From Pratylenchus scribneri (taxonomy: Eukaryota; Nematoda; Chromadorea; Rhabditida; Pratylenchidae): a DNA stretch of 64,000 nt. Of the stretch, positions 50,795 to 63,830 are shown piece by piece (position 1 is the stretch's first letter; every line of letters begins with the position of its first letter). Made by a program: the position numbers and the translations under genes. The notes under the pieces were generated by a model. It made no database searches. It saw only the letters and a program-made list of their open reading frames with translations, and was not told the origin of the DNA. The stretch is taken from NCBI GenBank assembly GCA_030063045.1, contig JAQSEB010000010.1:2659501-2723500 (forward strand), written 5' to 3'.

Positions 50795-52345
50795 ATGATT
50801 GATGAGATTATTGAGCATCAATTTCATCAAAAAGAGCCCTCAACCTCAACTTCATCGTCTGCTGATCATTTTGATAAAAACAATCTACTGCTGGATGCAT
50901 TGACTCAGACCACAATGTTGGAATTAATGAAAACACGAAAGTTCAAGGTTTTTAATGGAATTAAATATTCTCATCTTTATATTTTATAGGAATTATGGGC
51001 GAATATGGCATTGTTGGAGCAGCAGGAAGGCGGACAAAGCATTGAGGATGAAGTGGCAAATTCAAACCGCACACAAAGTGAAGGGCTTTCTCATTCCTCA
51101 ATTCATTTTGACCCATCAAATGTTGGCGAATCAATCCCCCAAAGAATTTCGACTCCTCCATCAACAAATCCTCTTCTCATTAAAACATTTCGGCAACTCA
51201 ATCAAGGATTGGTACAAACACAATTTAAATTATGTTGAATAATTAATTTTTTTATTAAGGCACTTGCTATCGAAACATTCATTCGAGGAGGTTTAAATAT
51301 TTAAAATCAAATTCTTTAATTAATCAATTTTCAGCTCAAATGGCAATTTCATGCACAAGTCCCGTTGTTCGCACTTTTAACCAAGATGCGGCTCAATTAT
51401 ATTCAGTTAGTGAATTCAAATTAATACTTTAAAATTTCCAATTATTTATTCACAGGTTCGAATTCAATTGGATCGATTTACTGGTTGCAGCCATTTTCGA
51501 ACTGCTCAATTTGGGTTGATTGTGCGTGGCTTACTAAAATTGTTCAAATTATTCACAACTTATATTTCAAGGTAAATTCTTCTGAATGGATAAAAGTAAA
51601 AAATTTGAATTTTTAGTCCATATTTCATCGAAAATGCTCATTTCTTTGCCAACGGCCTTCTCGAAATGCTCGCTCAATTCCTTGAATACATTTCACTTTT
51701 CGATGAGATTGACCAATGCATGGATGCGCATTTATTTTGCCAAAAAATCGAAGATTTCGAAAAAATTATTTGCCAACCATTGAAGAGGGTAAATCAATTA
51801 AATTTCGAGAATTGGAAATATTCCTAATTTACCATCACAGATGCTATTGAAAAGACAATTACGGGCGAAGAATTCATCAAGCAAATCACAAAAATGTTTT
51901 TCAAAATCAATTCAATGCTTGGATTTGGCCGTAAAGGACAGTCGGGTTATTTTATTGCCACGTAAAATTTAATATTTCACCGAATTTACTCAATAAAAAC
52001 ACATTTTTCAGTTCATCATGACACATCACCGCCAGCAGCGGAAGGAAATCGCAGCTTTTTGATGGCCCCAGAACTGGAATATGGTCGCCGAAAAATGTTC
52101 ATTAGTGGAAATATTTCCCGCCGATTGAAATCAATCATGCGGGAGGAACGAAGAATAAACATTGACGAAGGAAACAAACCAAGGAATTTGACTTTTCGGC
52201 CTAGCTTATCGGGGAAGGAACGCGAAGAATTCAGGTGAATTATTTAGTTTTAATATGCACTTTTAAAATTAATTAATTTTGTAGGAATGCATGCAAAATG
52301 GCAGAGGAGGCAATTGGGGAAGTGTCAAAATACATTGAAAGATGA
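50795..52345 (+). CDS. Protein of unrecognised family
   Basis: Exon chain from MIDEIIEHQFHQKEPS through ELWANMALLEQQEGGQ, LKWQFHAQVPLFALLTKMRL, RIQLDRFTGCSHFRTAQFGL, SPYFIENAHFFANGLLEML, LFDEIDQCMDAHLFCQKI, ITGEEFIKQITKMFFKINS and RNLTFRPSLSGKEREEFR to KYIER and TGA (52343-52345). It has no signal peptide or TM segment; it is largely helical with a Ser/Thr-rich linker. I do not recognise the family and assign no function. The start is uncertain: the ORF is open back to 50660, and an acceptor-like site precedes 50754, so a 5' exon could exist. It lies about 320 bp downstream of the BTB gene on the same strand. Confidence 0.65.
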
Positions 52346-52484
52346 ACAAAAGTGAATTACCTCTCCTACCCTTCCCAATTAATTAACAATTATTTTTATT
52401 TTCATTAATTTATTTGTATAAAATGCAAATTCATTTTTATTTTTTCCATTATGTTAATAAAATAGAGAAATAAAAATCGATTGA

Positions 52485-52978
52485 TTATTCTCCCTCCATA
52501 TCCACTTCTCGTTGCCTTTGCATTGCTTCCGGCACCGGAGGCGCAACAGACAATGGGCAAATATCCGGCTTGTCATTGTCTTCTGAAAATTAAATTATTA
52601 ATCAATTTGATGGGGGAATTAAACCTGGAATGACGAGGGCCAACACCGCTGGCTCATCAGCCCGAGCATTTTTGGGTGAAAATCCTTGTTCTTGCAAAGT
52701 TTGTTTGTCGTCAATTTGGACCCATTGTTCGTTGACTGATCTGCGCAGTGATTGCTTTTCCACGGGGATCTGAATTTAATTCATTCATTTAATATTTTGA
52801 ATTAAATATTTAACCTTTAATATTCCCTCAATCAATTTTTTCATATCCTTTGCTGTCCAATTTTCACGTGCCTGCACCAATAGATGAATTTTTTTGCGTT
52901 GAATTTCGAAAAACAATTCTTGGTACTAAAAATTAAATTTTTTACAATTAAAATTAATTTATTGAATAAACAAACCAT
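52485..52978 (-). CDS. Elongin B
   Basis: Ubiquitin-like adaptor of the elongin BC complex (ECS-type CUL2/CUL5 ligases). Exons 52976-52978, 52815-52925, 52625-52769, 52485-52582 give 118 codons, exactly the length of human ELOB. Motifs: YQELFFEIQRKKIHLLVQA, WTAKDMKKLIEGILK, IPVEKQSL, DDKQTLQEQGFSPKNARADE (family KTLGECGFTSQTARPQ) and a loose acidic C-terminus. The inferred first coding exon is the initiator ATG alone, followed at once by a GT donor. It shares strand with the UEV and SIN3 genes upstream. Confidence 0.9.
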
Positions 52979-53437
52979 TGTTTCTTCCACCAAGAATAAG
53001 CTGCCTTTAATTAAAATGTTGCCTTAATTTAAATGGTTTTTCTGACTATAAAAAAATCAGCAATATTTTAATCGTTCCGAATAACGATTGAATTTGAAAA
53101 ATCAAAACGAGATTTTCAAATTTTATTATCCTCAAAATCAAAATAAAACAATTAAAATAAATGTGTCCTGCTGGCTAGGCTTGAGTTGACGATGCATGAT
53201 GATGATGAGGAGAGGTGGGATGGATGAATGGATTGGGAGGGGGATTGAGGATTTATTTATTTGTGGAATTACAAAATTAAGGAAGAGTGGTGTCGGAGGT
53301 GGGTGGGAGGGTCCATAGATGCGTGGGAGAAAGAGAAAAACCCGCGGACATCCCACCCAATACATAAAAAAAACATTGAATGCAATTTTGCTTTGTTTTT
53401 CATCTTCCAACATCACATTATTGGTCGCTCATCATTA

Positions 53438-54208
53438 TCAATATACTGATCCCTGGAAATTAATTACACTGATCAATTAATGGAAATTTTGAATACCTCG
53501 GCCGGCTGGGAAAGCTTTTGATTCTCCTTTGCTGTCATCAAATGCCTAAAAAATTTCAATTAATTTTAATTAATAGATTGAGAAGAAGAAAACCTTCGAA
53601 TGTCCTCCAACACTGTTTTTATCGAATAGGAATGGTTCCATTGGCGAAGAGATGGGACATTGCGCTTATCCAACTAAAATAAATAAATTTTATTGGTGCA
53701 TTAATGAAATAGAATAGAGAAATGAAGAGGATGTTTTATTCCCCAATTCTGAAAGAATACTTCTTCTCCATCTTCCTCTATTTATGTTGTAATTCCATCC
53801 ATTAGGAATGGGCATTAAATTTTCTTACCAATCCATTCTGCTGATTGACGCCGTTCATATTTATCTTCGTTGTGAATCGAACAATGGGCGGTTCTTTTGG
53901 ATAATTTGGACCGCATTCAATCCGTAAATTGTAGATTCTTCCTTCGTAAGGTGTTCTGCTTGGCCCAATCACCATCCCAGTCCATCGACTCAATGACATA
54001 TCATCATCGTCCTGAACAATTTTTGTGTCTTGAGATTTAATTTTGTGAAATTAACCTCCAATCCCCATGAAATATTCCCATCTCCTTTGCCTTTTTGTCC
54101 ATCTTCAAGCTCTTCTAATAGTCGGAAATTGCGAGGAACTTCAACTGAAAATGATAGATTTTATCATAGTTTAATAAAATATGAGTATAAAAAACCTGTT
54201 CCAGCCAT
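53438..54208 (-). CDS. uev-1: Ubiquitin-conjugating enzyme E2 variant (UEV/MMS2)
   Basis: Catalytically inactive E2 partner of Ubc13 that directs K63-linked chains. Exons 54196-54208, 54056-54144, 53829-54011, 53594-53673, 53497-53545, 53438-53452 give 142 residues. Sequence: [76 protein letters not shown]. As expected for a UEV, the active-site Cys of true E2s is absent after the PPIVRF segment. The length matches UBE2V2 (145). The gap to SIN3 upstream is about 420 bp. Confidence 0.94.
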
Positions 54209-54632
54209 TTTTATGCAGTCTCTATTTGGGTCAGCCAATCGAAAAAGGAATAATTAATCCAATAAAATTATGGTCCAAATTCGAATTAATTATTTGTTCC
54301 TTTTCCTGAAAAACAAAGTAATCAATCTCTAATTAAAGTAAATTTGTTGGTTCTTCATCATTTAATGAAAAGAACAGTGAAGTGAACAGTGAAGTGAGAA
54401 AGTAAATTGGCAATGTGCATTTAAATATTTTCAAATAGAAATAAATTATTAAAAGTAAAGTATGATCAAACCATTAAATAATTTTATTCCTCACAAATTT
54501 AAGTAACAAACAAAAATGTTGTTTTGGATATTTATTTCAATGAAGTAAAATCATATCATTTTTGGTATTCTCATCAAAAAATTAATTTAATCATCAAATT
54601 CCCAAATTGGGAGGACATCTCTTCATTTCCTC

Positions 54633-57600
54633 TCATTTTTTGCTTGTATATTTCGTAAATTTGAGATATTTGAAACGAGGATTGTTGCATAATTCTGTTT
54701 GACAATTCGACGAAAACCATGTTGCGCTAACATCCTTCTCATGCTTCTCCATCCATTTGATCCACTTCTTTCGCCGTTTTGTCGAAAGTTTTTTGTGTTT
54801 CTTCAATTTTAAAATTGTTAGCAGAAATTTATAAAAAATATATACCTTTCGCGAACTCCCAGGAGCTCCTTTTCGAATGAATAAATCAGGAGGCTAAATT
54901 TTTTGTTTTCAAATGAATTTAAAAGTTAAATACCTCAATTTCAATAGTGTCACGGTCATGCTCCAAATATCGCCGAATATTTGGAATATTCAGCATTGTG
55001 CAAAAGCCACTGCTGACAAAGAATTCTGGCAACTTCTTTTTTCCAATTGGTGGCGAATTTTGTTCCTCCGCATTTGAATTTTCGTTCGAAAATTGACGAT
55101 AAAGAGCCTTCCTCATTTTTGCATTCCTTTTCATGATGGGAGCTTTGCGCAAATTTGCTCCTTCTTTTGTTGCCAAATTAGTCTATCAAATAAAATAGAT
55201 TATATTGACCAAAAATATCACACTTACCAAATCCGTTCCATTTCTGCCCAAGAACCCTTCCCATTCAGTCAATTTGATCACATTTGGACTTTCCATCTTT
55301 TCAATTTCTTCTTCGTCAGATTCCGATTCCGGTTGGTTTGTATCGATCAATTCAACAGCCACAATTGGACTTGTATGGTTCAAATAAAAGATTTTGTAGC
55401 ATTTTTCGTTGATCAGCAACTAAAATTTTATATTTTAAACATGTTCTATTAATAATTTTAAATTACCTTCTCTGCCTCGGCTTCATATTTCCCATCCAAT
55501 TGTTTGGCCAATTCCCCCTGTTCGCATCCATTTGTCCTCTTCTTGTAGTAATCATCAAAAAATTCGACGCATTTTAAACTGCTATTATCCTAAAAATAAT
55601 GAAAAATATTATATGAATGCTCTCATTGAGCCCACCGAAATGAATGCCTTAAGATGTCCAACAATTGCATTGATCAATTTATCCATTGTGAAGCAAATAT
55701 ATGCCTTTGTCCCGAACATATTACTGAAAACAAATAATTTCAAAAATTAGTGCAAATAATTTGTTAACCGTAAACTGTCCTCGAAATTACTGGAATCAAG
55801 TGAACCATCCCTAAAAATCAATATAATTAAAATTAAAAAAAAACATACAGCCAATTTTTCATTTCTTGGAGCATAATTTGGTAATAATTTTCCGGATTCG
55901 GCGTCGAATTTTTGCCATTTCCCGATTTAATCGATCGAAGTCCATTTTCGATGTCGCGCACAACTGGATACAATCTTTTGGCTTCTTCCCTGTCCGGATG
56001 GTTTCGGTATGCCTCTTCCTGTTCTCGCTGATAATTCATTTCAATTTCGTATTCTTTGACCAATTCCTTTGTATGTTTCCGGATTATGGACAGGCGTTCA
56101 CAGAGAATGGCATGCAATCTATAAATTAATTTATTCATTCAAATTTATCCGAATATTAATTATATTACCGATTGAAAAGCAACCACGGATTTGTGCCAAA
56201 AAATAATGTATAATTTAGCGGTGGATGCACTACCATTGGCGAATTTGCAGATTGATCGACCGCCGATGTGGACTGCTTTTCGCTGACTCCAACCTATGAA
56301 TGTGAATTTACATTTAAATTATTTTTTATTTGAATTACCTCATTTTCATGAATATCATTCTTCGAATGAGTCAAATTTTTCTGCCTAATTGTTTCATCGT
56401 CGATTTCCATTGGCACGCATTGATCACCTTTATCTGAAAAGTTAAAGATTAATTAAAATTAAAAATATGTCACTTTTAAATACAGTACCCATTATCTCAT
56501 CAGACTCTGTCGTTTCTGCATTCTCGCTGTGATCCATAAAATTACCAGTGAGTTGGTAAAGTCGAGGAATCAAAGAGGAGAGGATTTTCTCAATGCCTTT
56601 AGTTGATAATTAATCAATTATTTAATTTTATTTGGGTTAACCTTGTCTTTCACGCGAGTTCAAATGCCTTTTTGCATAATGACGAATTAATTCATTCGCA
56701 TCCTGGAATACTTGCTTGTCGTCTTGATATTCAATCAACAAATGTGGTCCATATTCTGCTTCCTCTCCCTTCTCCTCCTGTTCACGTCTCTGTTAAATGA
56801 AATCATTTTTGTTAAATTATCTCCAACTTACTTCATCATAAATTGTCTCCAATTGGCTAATAATATTGCGTGTTCGAATATGTTTCCCATCATTCGCTTT
56901 GAATGTCAGCGATTGAATATCTCTGATAAAAATGCAATAATTATATTTGGTAAATTAATTTAAAAATTCATACAAGCTTTTCAGGTAATTCTTCTCAACT
57001 TGTTCACGCCAAATCATTTTATAATCATCGTCTCGAACGGCTTTTAATTCAATTACTTTTTCATGAATTCTGAAAAATATTTAATATTTTTATAATGCAA
57101 AATAATTTATGTTACCGTTCGCGCACTCCAGAGACTGTCACCAATGTATTCTCTCTCAATACACCGAGAATTTTGTTTGTAACTTCGCTGAAATTAATCA
57201 ATTCATTCTTCTAATAATAAATTAACAAATAAACCCGTAGAGTTTCCTGACTGCCCTTGAAATGACCGTATATGAACATCCCAATTTGTTTTCATTCTCC
57301 GACATCCATTTTCGTGCCTCCTCCTCGTTCATCCCTTCAATTTTGCTCTCTGCACATCCCAGGGCATAATATGCGGCCTCATAAGTCTCAATTAGAATAT
57401 CAACCTTAAAATATTATTTTTAATTAAAAAACATTCTTTCCAACTTCAAATCTCTCATCCTCAGTGCGGCACATTATTTCCTCAAAACTTGACTTCTTCG
57501 CAGAAGAAGAAGTATTCTCACTTGCCCATTGTGGATAGCAAACCCATTAAAAAATAAACAAATTAGTAAAATAATTTTATAAATTCTTATCTTGTCATTC

Positions 57601-60069
57601 AAAACTTCCTTGTCCAAATTTGTACGGCCCGAGCAAATTTGTTGTTCATAATTATCTGGCAATCGTCGATATGAGTGGCCCAGCTTTTTGGAGTGGGTAA
57701 AATCTGTGTAGAATTTTAAAATTAATTTTAATTTAAAAAAAAACCGACCAATGTTGTTGGCTTTGTCCGAGGGCAGCCGCTCTTCAATGGGAATTTGCTT
57801 ATTCGGATGGCGCTCAATTTCTTTTTTCCCCCCAAGAATGTCACTGAATTCTTTGAGCAAAGCAGGATGACCACTGAATTAGTGAATTAAATTAAAAATG
57901 ATAAAATTGAAGACTTACGCAAGAAATGGTTGCACAAAATCGAATAATTCAGCCTTGGATAAAACAGACTTGGTATAGAGTGAGAGGGAGCGCATGAAAT
58001 TCATGAAAACTGCTTCGCTTTGAAGTGCATTTTTAATCTAAAAAATGGAATTTGAAATATAATTAAAAAAATAAAACCTTCTCAAAGAAAATGAAATCTT
58101 TCAATGGAATCTCCTCCAAAATTTCGCTTATCGAAGTTTCATAAGTTATTTTGTTGGTCTGCCCTTTTGCTTTCTTTGCCACAATTACATTGGATGGACC
58201 GGCTGCAGTTTGGAGTAATGGACGTTTCTTTGCACCAGATGAGCTTGTTGTTGATGTCGACGCCGTCGCCATTCTCCCGACACCAATTTGTTCATCCAAA
58301 GATTGTTCAGCACTGCTGCTGCTCTTCTCTCGACCACAAATTTCCAATTGCTTTAATTTGTCCGTTTGTGAATCCGAAATGTCCAAACTGGCATCGGGCA
58401 AAAAATCACGAAAATCACGCATTAAATCCTTCTCATTTTGGAATAATTTGGCAACCTCTTGATAGACACCGGATTCAGTCAATTTCTTAAAAAAATAAAA
58501 ACTATTGTAATAAAAAAAACAAACTTGGCTTCCATCTGAACGTTGGTAATTGACGAGAATGGCCATAAATTGCTGATAAATTTCTGGCTTGTTTGAAAAT
58601 CTTTCCTGAAACCAAATCAATAAGATGATGCCAAAAAATTTTTCTACCTTAATCTTGTTCAGATAACGCAATGCTTGCTCAAAATGGATTGGTTGCTGTT
58701 GTGGAGATTGAACATTATGATGGGGTGAACCAATCAAAATTGGTTCTTGTTGTTGGGTTGCCGCAATGTTTGGTTCAATCAGCTCAATCGAGGCCATCTG
58801 CTGTAATGGTGGTTGATGTAATTGTGTTGAAATGGCAGCTGGTTGGATCGAAATTGGTTGCATGGTCTCTTTTGGAACCTATAATTTGATTTATTTTCAT
58901 CCAAAAATCATATTAAATCAAATAAAACAGACATTCGCAACGGTTGGATTGCTCATTTGAACTGTCCGCTGTTTTATTGGCGATGATGTCAGTGGGGTTG
59001 AAGTCATTTCCTGTGGATCTTGCTGATGAGTTTGATCAATAACCTCATTTTCTTGGGCCATATTCATAATATTTGCCTGCACTTGGATTCGATTTCTGAA
59101 TTGGGTATTTAATTTTTGAATCACTTTATTAAAATACATCATTTCGGATGGAGCAACTTGCGCGATTTGAACTGTTCCAAATGACTGCAGTGATGGACCT
59201 GAACCTTCGATTACCGCTGGTTGATCAATTTCTATTAAAAATTGTAAATTTACAATATAAAAATTTTGATTAAACCATTGTCTATTTGGATTTTCTCTCC
59301 ATTTGGTTGATCAATATGAACAGAATTTCCTACAACATTGACTTGGAAACCGGGTGGCAGAAATGTATTGAAGCCTTAAATTAATGATTTTGTATTAATC
59401 TTTGAAAATAAACAAACCAATAATCAGGTCAGGATGTGATCGAAAAATCGAACTGACTTGATAAATCACATTTTGAGTATCAATCCTAAATTAAATTTTT
59501 GCCATATTTGGAATAGAATCATGCCTTACGTATGATTTTTGAATTTCTTCATCACTTCCAAAAATTCATTGTAACGTTCCGGAGTTCTGGCAAATTCTTG
59601 ACGAACTCGTTCAAGATATGACCTTAATTTAGGAAATTTAATATTAATTATTAATTGAAAAGTTCTCACAATGCATCGTCAACTTGCAGACGCTAAATTT
59701 AAAAAAATTAATTAATTTGTTATCCAAATATTCAACCTTGTTCTTTACAGCTGTATTTGGCTGGATTTGTGGCTGCTGTTGTTGAATCATAAGCGGTGCC
59801 TGTTGATTGGTAACAATCGTCGGCTGTTGTGCAGCAATAAGAGTTGGATTGATCGTTTGCTGTGTTCGATTCCCAATCAATTGCTGCTGCTGATGAATTG
59901 TATAACCAGTTCTGATTGAAGAATGCGGCGGCACGAATGTTGTGTGATGTCCTGCTGTTGCTGCAATTTGAATATTTGTTGGAAGGCGTCCAATTCCTAT
60001 TTCCTCTTGATTCTGTTGTACAATCGAATTTGAAGAACCCCCTTCGGGTATAAAATTATTTTGGCTCAT
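54633..60069 (-). CDS. sin-3: SIN3 transcriptional corepressor
   Basis: Scaffold of the SIN3-HDAC complex. Starts MSQNNFIPEGGSSNSIVQQN (60067-60069), followed by Gln-rich sequence. PAH1: YLERVRQEFARTPERYNEFL, QNVIYQVSSIFRSHPDLIIG. PAH2: ERFSNKPEIYQQFMAILVNY, KLTESGVYQEVAKLFQNEK. PAH3: EIPLKDFIFFEKV, GHPALLKEFSDILGG. The HDAC-interaction region follows: GHSYRRLPDNYEQQICSGRT, LDKEVLND, RTEDERFEVDILIETYEAAY. The C-terminal Sin3 region includes NPWLLFNRLHAILCERLSII and RKALYRQFSN. A basic C-terminus ends KYTSKK and TGA (54633-54635). There are more than 20 short exons with introns of 45-60 bp; not every junction was phase-checked. Confidence 0.93.
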
Positions 60070-60839
60070 CTATCGTTTTGTTTTATCTTAAATTGAATCT
60101 TATCAAATCTGAAGATAGGTTAAATTTTAGTTGATTGTTTTAAAATTCAAATTAAAAAACTAGAAATTAGATAAAAGAAAAATGCTAAAATTAGCATTTC
60201 ACGCCCGTCAGGTATTAGGTTCAGGGCAGGCATGGGATTAGGGGCTAAGGGCTAGGGGTTAGGGAATCTTAAAGAAGTCTGATTTGGCCAAGTTATATGG
60301 CCTCAAAAATATAATATTTTTCGACACGAAAGATTTTTGCCAAATTCAGTATTTTTTTTTGCCAAATTAAATGACTCCCATTTTTGTATCGAAATTTTTA
60401 TTTTTACATTTTATTTCATTCATGAAAATAAAAATATCTATACGATCATGATCATATCAACTATAATCATAAATAATCAATCGACTCTGCTACCTATACC
60501 TATTATATGTATTCTTTATTAATTAGCTTAGCTAGCTAGTAGCTAGTTTTTCTTTAGACTCCATACTTGAGACGAGGTATTCTTAAAAAATTCAATTGAT
60601 TACAAAATAATTACATGAAATAATATTTATTCAAATGAATTGGAAAAAAACATTAGAAAAATACATATACAATACAATATATGGAAAAATATTACAATAA
60701 CGACAAGGTGAATATGGGGGAAAACAACAAGCACAATGGATGGATGGTATTCAGGACAAAATAATACAATGTGAATGGGAGAGGGGGAATATCACGATTC
60801 GTTGGCATCACATCTTCATTTCTGGGATTTGGCGTTGGC
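60070..60839. other. Intergenic spacer with degenerate telomere-like motif
   Basis: Contains gattaggggctaagggctag followed by gggttaggg (about 60235-60265), a loose G-rich tract, and tandem gctagctag near 60525. No gene supported. AT-rich otherwise. Confidence 0.5.
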
Positions 60840-61581
60840 TCAGCTCCTGTTTGTCCTGCTGCTCCAATCGTAGGGTTGTTCCAGCGTGCAGTTGCATCTC
60901 TTCGCCACTCTTTTGACCATATTGCGCATCCAGTCGTAGTCCAAATTGTCCACGTAGTGTTGTTCTTGAAGATATTCGCAGATCCGCTGGAGCTCCACTT
61001 CCTGAAAAAATTAAAATTTAAGATAAATTAAATGCAAAAATTTCACCAACCTTTTCATTGAAAAGCCGGGTCGGATCCTCCATCGCTCTCTTCTTCATCT
61101 TCTCCACTTCTTTCCTGTCGTCCAAGTCGTGCCAGGGGAGCCGCTCCGCCTTGATCATGTCCGCGATCATGTACAGCCAGCTTTCGCAGTCGTCCTTCCG
61201 GCCTAGCTCCTCTTGGTTGTGCGTGGCGATTGGCGCAAAGCGGACCGTGCCTTTGAACTTGGTTTTCTGCCTCGGCGTCAGGATGGCCCCATTGTTGTCC
61301 AAGAAACGTCGTGCAATGCCAAAATCGACCTGGAAAATTGAAAGAAAATTAATTTTGATTAAAAAAGTCGTAAATAAATAAACCAACCATGTAGATCCTG
61401 TGCCAATTCTGCGTCCGCGGTAGGCCAATGACAAAGTTCGCCGGTTTGATGTCCTGTGAATTTTAAAAATTAGATTTTAAAGATGAAATAAAATAAACAT
61501 ACCCTGTGGATGTAGCCCATTTCGTGCAGACTTTTGATCGCTCCCAACGCTTCTATTGCACAGTAGAGGCCGGTATTTTTG
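60840..61581 (-). pseudogene. 5'-truncated CK1/TTBK-like protein kinase
   Basis: Four exons (about 61502-61581, 61389-61453, 61051-61330, 60840-61001) encode the C-lobe of a casein-kinase-1-group kinase: NTGLYCAIEALGAIKSLHE, GYIHRDIKPANFVIGLPR, VDFGIARRF, KFKGTVRFAPIATHNQEELG, RKDDCESWLYMIADM and ICEYLQEQHYVDNLDYDWMR. The catalytic Asp (HRD) and DFG are intact. No N-lobe (Gly loop, VAIK Lys) is found. The upstream sequence decodes in frame as IKRVFS, preceded by TGA, and eIF3e begins only 187 bp away in the opposite direction. The N-lobe therefore appears lost. It could still be a short expressed protein. Confidence 0.72.
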
Positions 61582-61768
61582 CTGAAAAAGAAAAGAAATC
61601 ATATTCAGAATCTATTAATCAAATTTTAAAGTCACCTGAACACCCTCTTTATTCATAATCATTAAGTTAATGATATAATCTAATTAAATAACTAATTTGT
61701 AAAATAAATTTTTTAGAAATTTATATAAAAAATAAAATCCTATCAAATTTATTGCCTCGAAATCGGAA

Positions 61769-63830
61769 ATGACAGAGTATGACCTTACCAATAAATTGAC
61801 TCCATTTTTTGGTAAGCAAATTACAATCAATTTACATTCTATCAATCAATTAATTTTTAAGATTTGCACCTCGTGATTCCGTTGCTTGAATTTATTGAGC
61901 CAAAAAAGGTGTCCTTCTTTTTTTATAAAGTTTTCAATCCATATTTTTCAGATTTATGATGAAGAATCATTTAAGAAAGCGCATTTGTCTGTCTACCGAA
62001 AAACCAATATGGTTAGTTTTTATTATCTATATATCCATGCTTTTACGTTTTTACCAATTTATTTTAAAGGTCGACAATCTTATTAATGATTATAGTGAAG
62101 ATGAAAAATTGGTCATCGAATTTCAGGCCAAGAAAGAACAAATCATGGAAGAGAAGGAACGCTTAAAGGCCGATTCTACTCCAGTTTTGGCTGTTCTGGA
62201 TCGAGATGATGTTAAAGAGGTTGAAAAATCTATCGGATAAATTTAAATTTTCAACTTAAGATGATGGAAACAATGACCCGAGACCGTGAAGGGAACAACA
62301 AAATGCTGGAATATATTGAAAAGAATTATGGGGTTTATAAAACTAAAATTGATTTGTTTGATTGATAATTCTAAAATTTCACAGTTTAAAAAGGAAATGC
62401 TTGGCAGCCTCTACAAATATGCAAAATTCCTTTATGAATGTGGCAATTATTTGGCGGCATCCACCTATTTGGAATTTTATCGCATCCTCATTCCTCAACA
62501 TGATCCAAATTATTTAAATGCACTTTACGGAAAATTGGCATCGGAAATTTTATTGCAAAGTTTGGTAAGTTATTTGGATTTGGATGGGCATAAAAATCTC
62601 AAAAATGAATTGAAATTTTTACCATTCAAAACCATAAGTCAGCTCTTATTTCTTAGCTTCCAAAAAAATATTTTGAATTTGATCCAAGAATTCAAAAACA
62701 CCAATTAAATAAATTCGTTATAGGACCATGCTCGTGACGACCTAAACAGACTTCGTGCCTACATCGATTCGGACCCATTCGAATCGGACATTGAATTATT
62801 GCAGCATCGAGCATGGCTTTTGCATTGGGCCCTTTATGTGTATTTCAATTTTCCCAAGGGACGGGATGAGGTCATCGATTTGTTCCTCAATCAGCAGCCA
62901 TATTTGAATGCAATTCAGGTTTACCTATTCCTTTTTTTATCAAAATAAATATTAGATGGAATTGGAACAATAAATAACTATAATCAATCCATCGAAAGAA
63001 ACAAATTATTAATTTTAAATGCTCGAATAATTATGACAAATCCATAAGAATTAACATGAGTCAGATTTCTAGAAAATTTTGGATATATTGGAATGACACC
63101 TACTTAGCTGAATTATTTTACTATAAATTTAATTGCAATTTTAGATCATCTGCCCACACTTGTTGCGTTATTTGGCCGTGGCGGTGATCACCAGCAAGAA
63201 TAAGCAGAAAAGCAGTTTGAAGGATTTGATCCGCGTCATTGAAGTGGTTTGTTCATTTTAGCGTAGTAATTTGAATAAATTAATCGATTTATTATTTTCA
63301 AGGAACGACACAATTACCAGGATCCGGTCACCGAATTTCTCTCCTGTTTGTACATCGACTTTGACTTCGACGCGGCACAAACCCAATTGCGGGAATGTGA
63401 ATCGGTGAGTGGACAAATTAATTTTAAATAAATAAATATTCACTTTTTTCCAATTAATTCATTCTTTGCAATTGCCTAAAATGATTATTCCAATTAAAAT
63501 TAAAAATGCTTATTTCGAATCAATAATAAAATAATATTAATATTTTAGGTATTGAGCAATGATTTCTTTTTGGCCCAATGTTTGGACGATTTCCGTGAGA
63601 GTGCCCGCCTACTCATTTTCGAAATGTTTTGTCGCATCCACCAATGCATCAGTCTGGAAATGTTGGCCAAACGATTGGGCATGGACAAAATGGATGCCGA
63701 AAAATGGATTGTCAATGTTCGTCTCATTTTTATTTACAACTTTATATTAATTGAATTTTTTAGTTGATTAGAAATTACAAAATTGAGGGCGCTAAAATTG
63801 ATTCACAATCTGGCCAAGTGGTCATGAGCG
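61769..63830 (+). CDS. eif-3.E: Translation initiation factor eIF3 subunit E (partial, runs off the right edge)
   Basis: Exons 61769-61811, 61862-61908, 61952-62011, 62070-62219, 62261-62332, 62385-62564, 62724-62918, 63145-63246, 63303-63404, 63549-63716, 63764-63830 join in phase. Start [14 protein letters not shown], then [20 protein letters not shown]. Family blocks: [88 protein letters not shown] and the PCI domain [47 protein letters not shown]. The last visible exon ends QVVMSG; roughly the final 40-60 residues of the family are not seen. This subunit is part of the eIF3 scaffold. Confidence 0.95.

Noticed and set aside
60235..60265. Interstitial telomere repeat
   Set aside because: Only two or three imperfect TTAGGG-like words; the usual nematode telomere is TTAGGC, so this is probably chance G-rich sequence.
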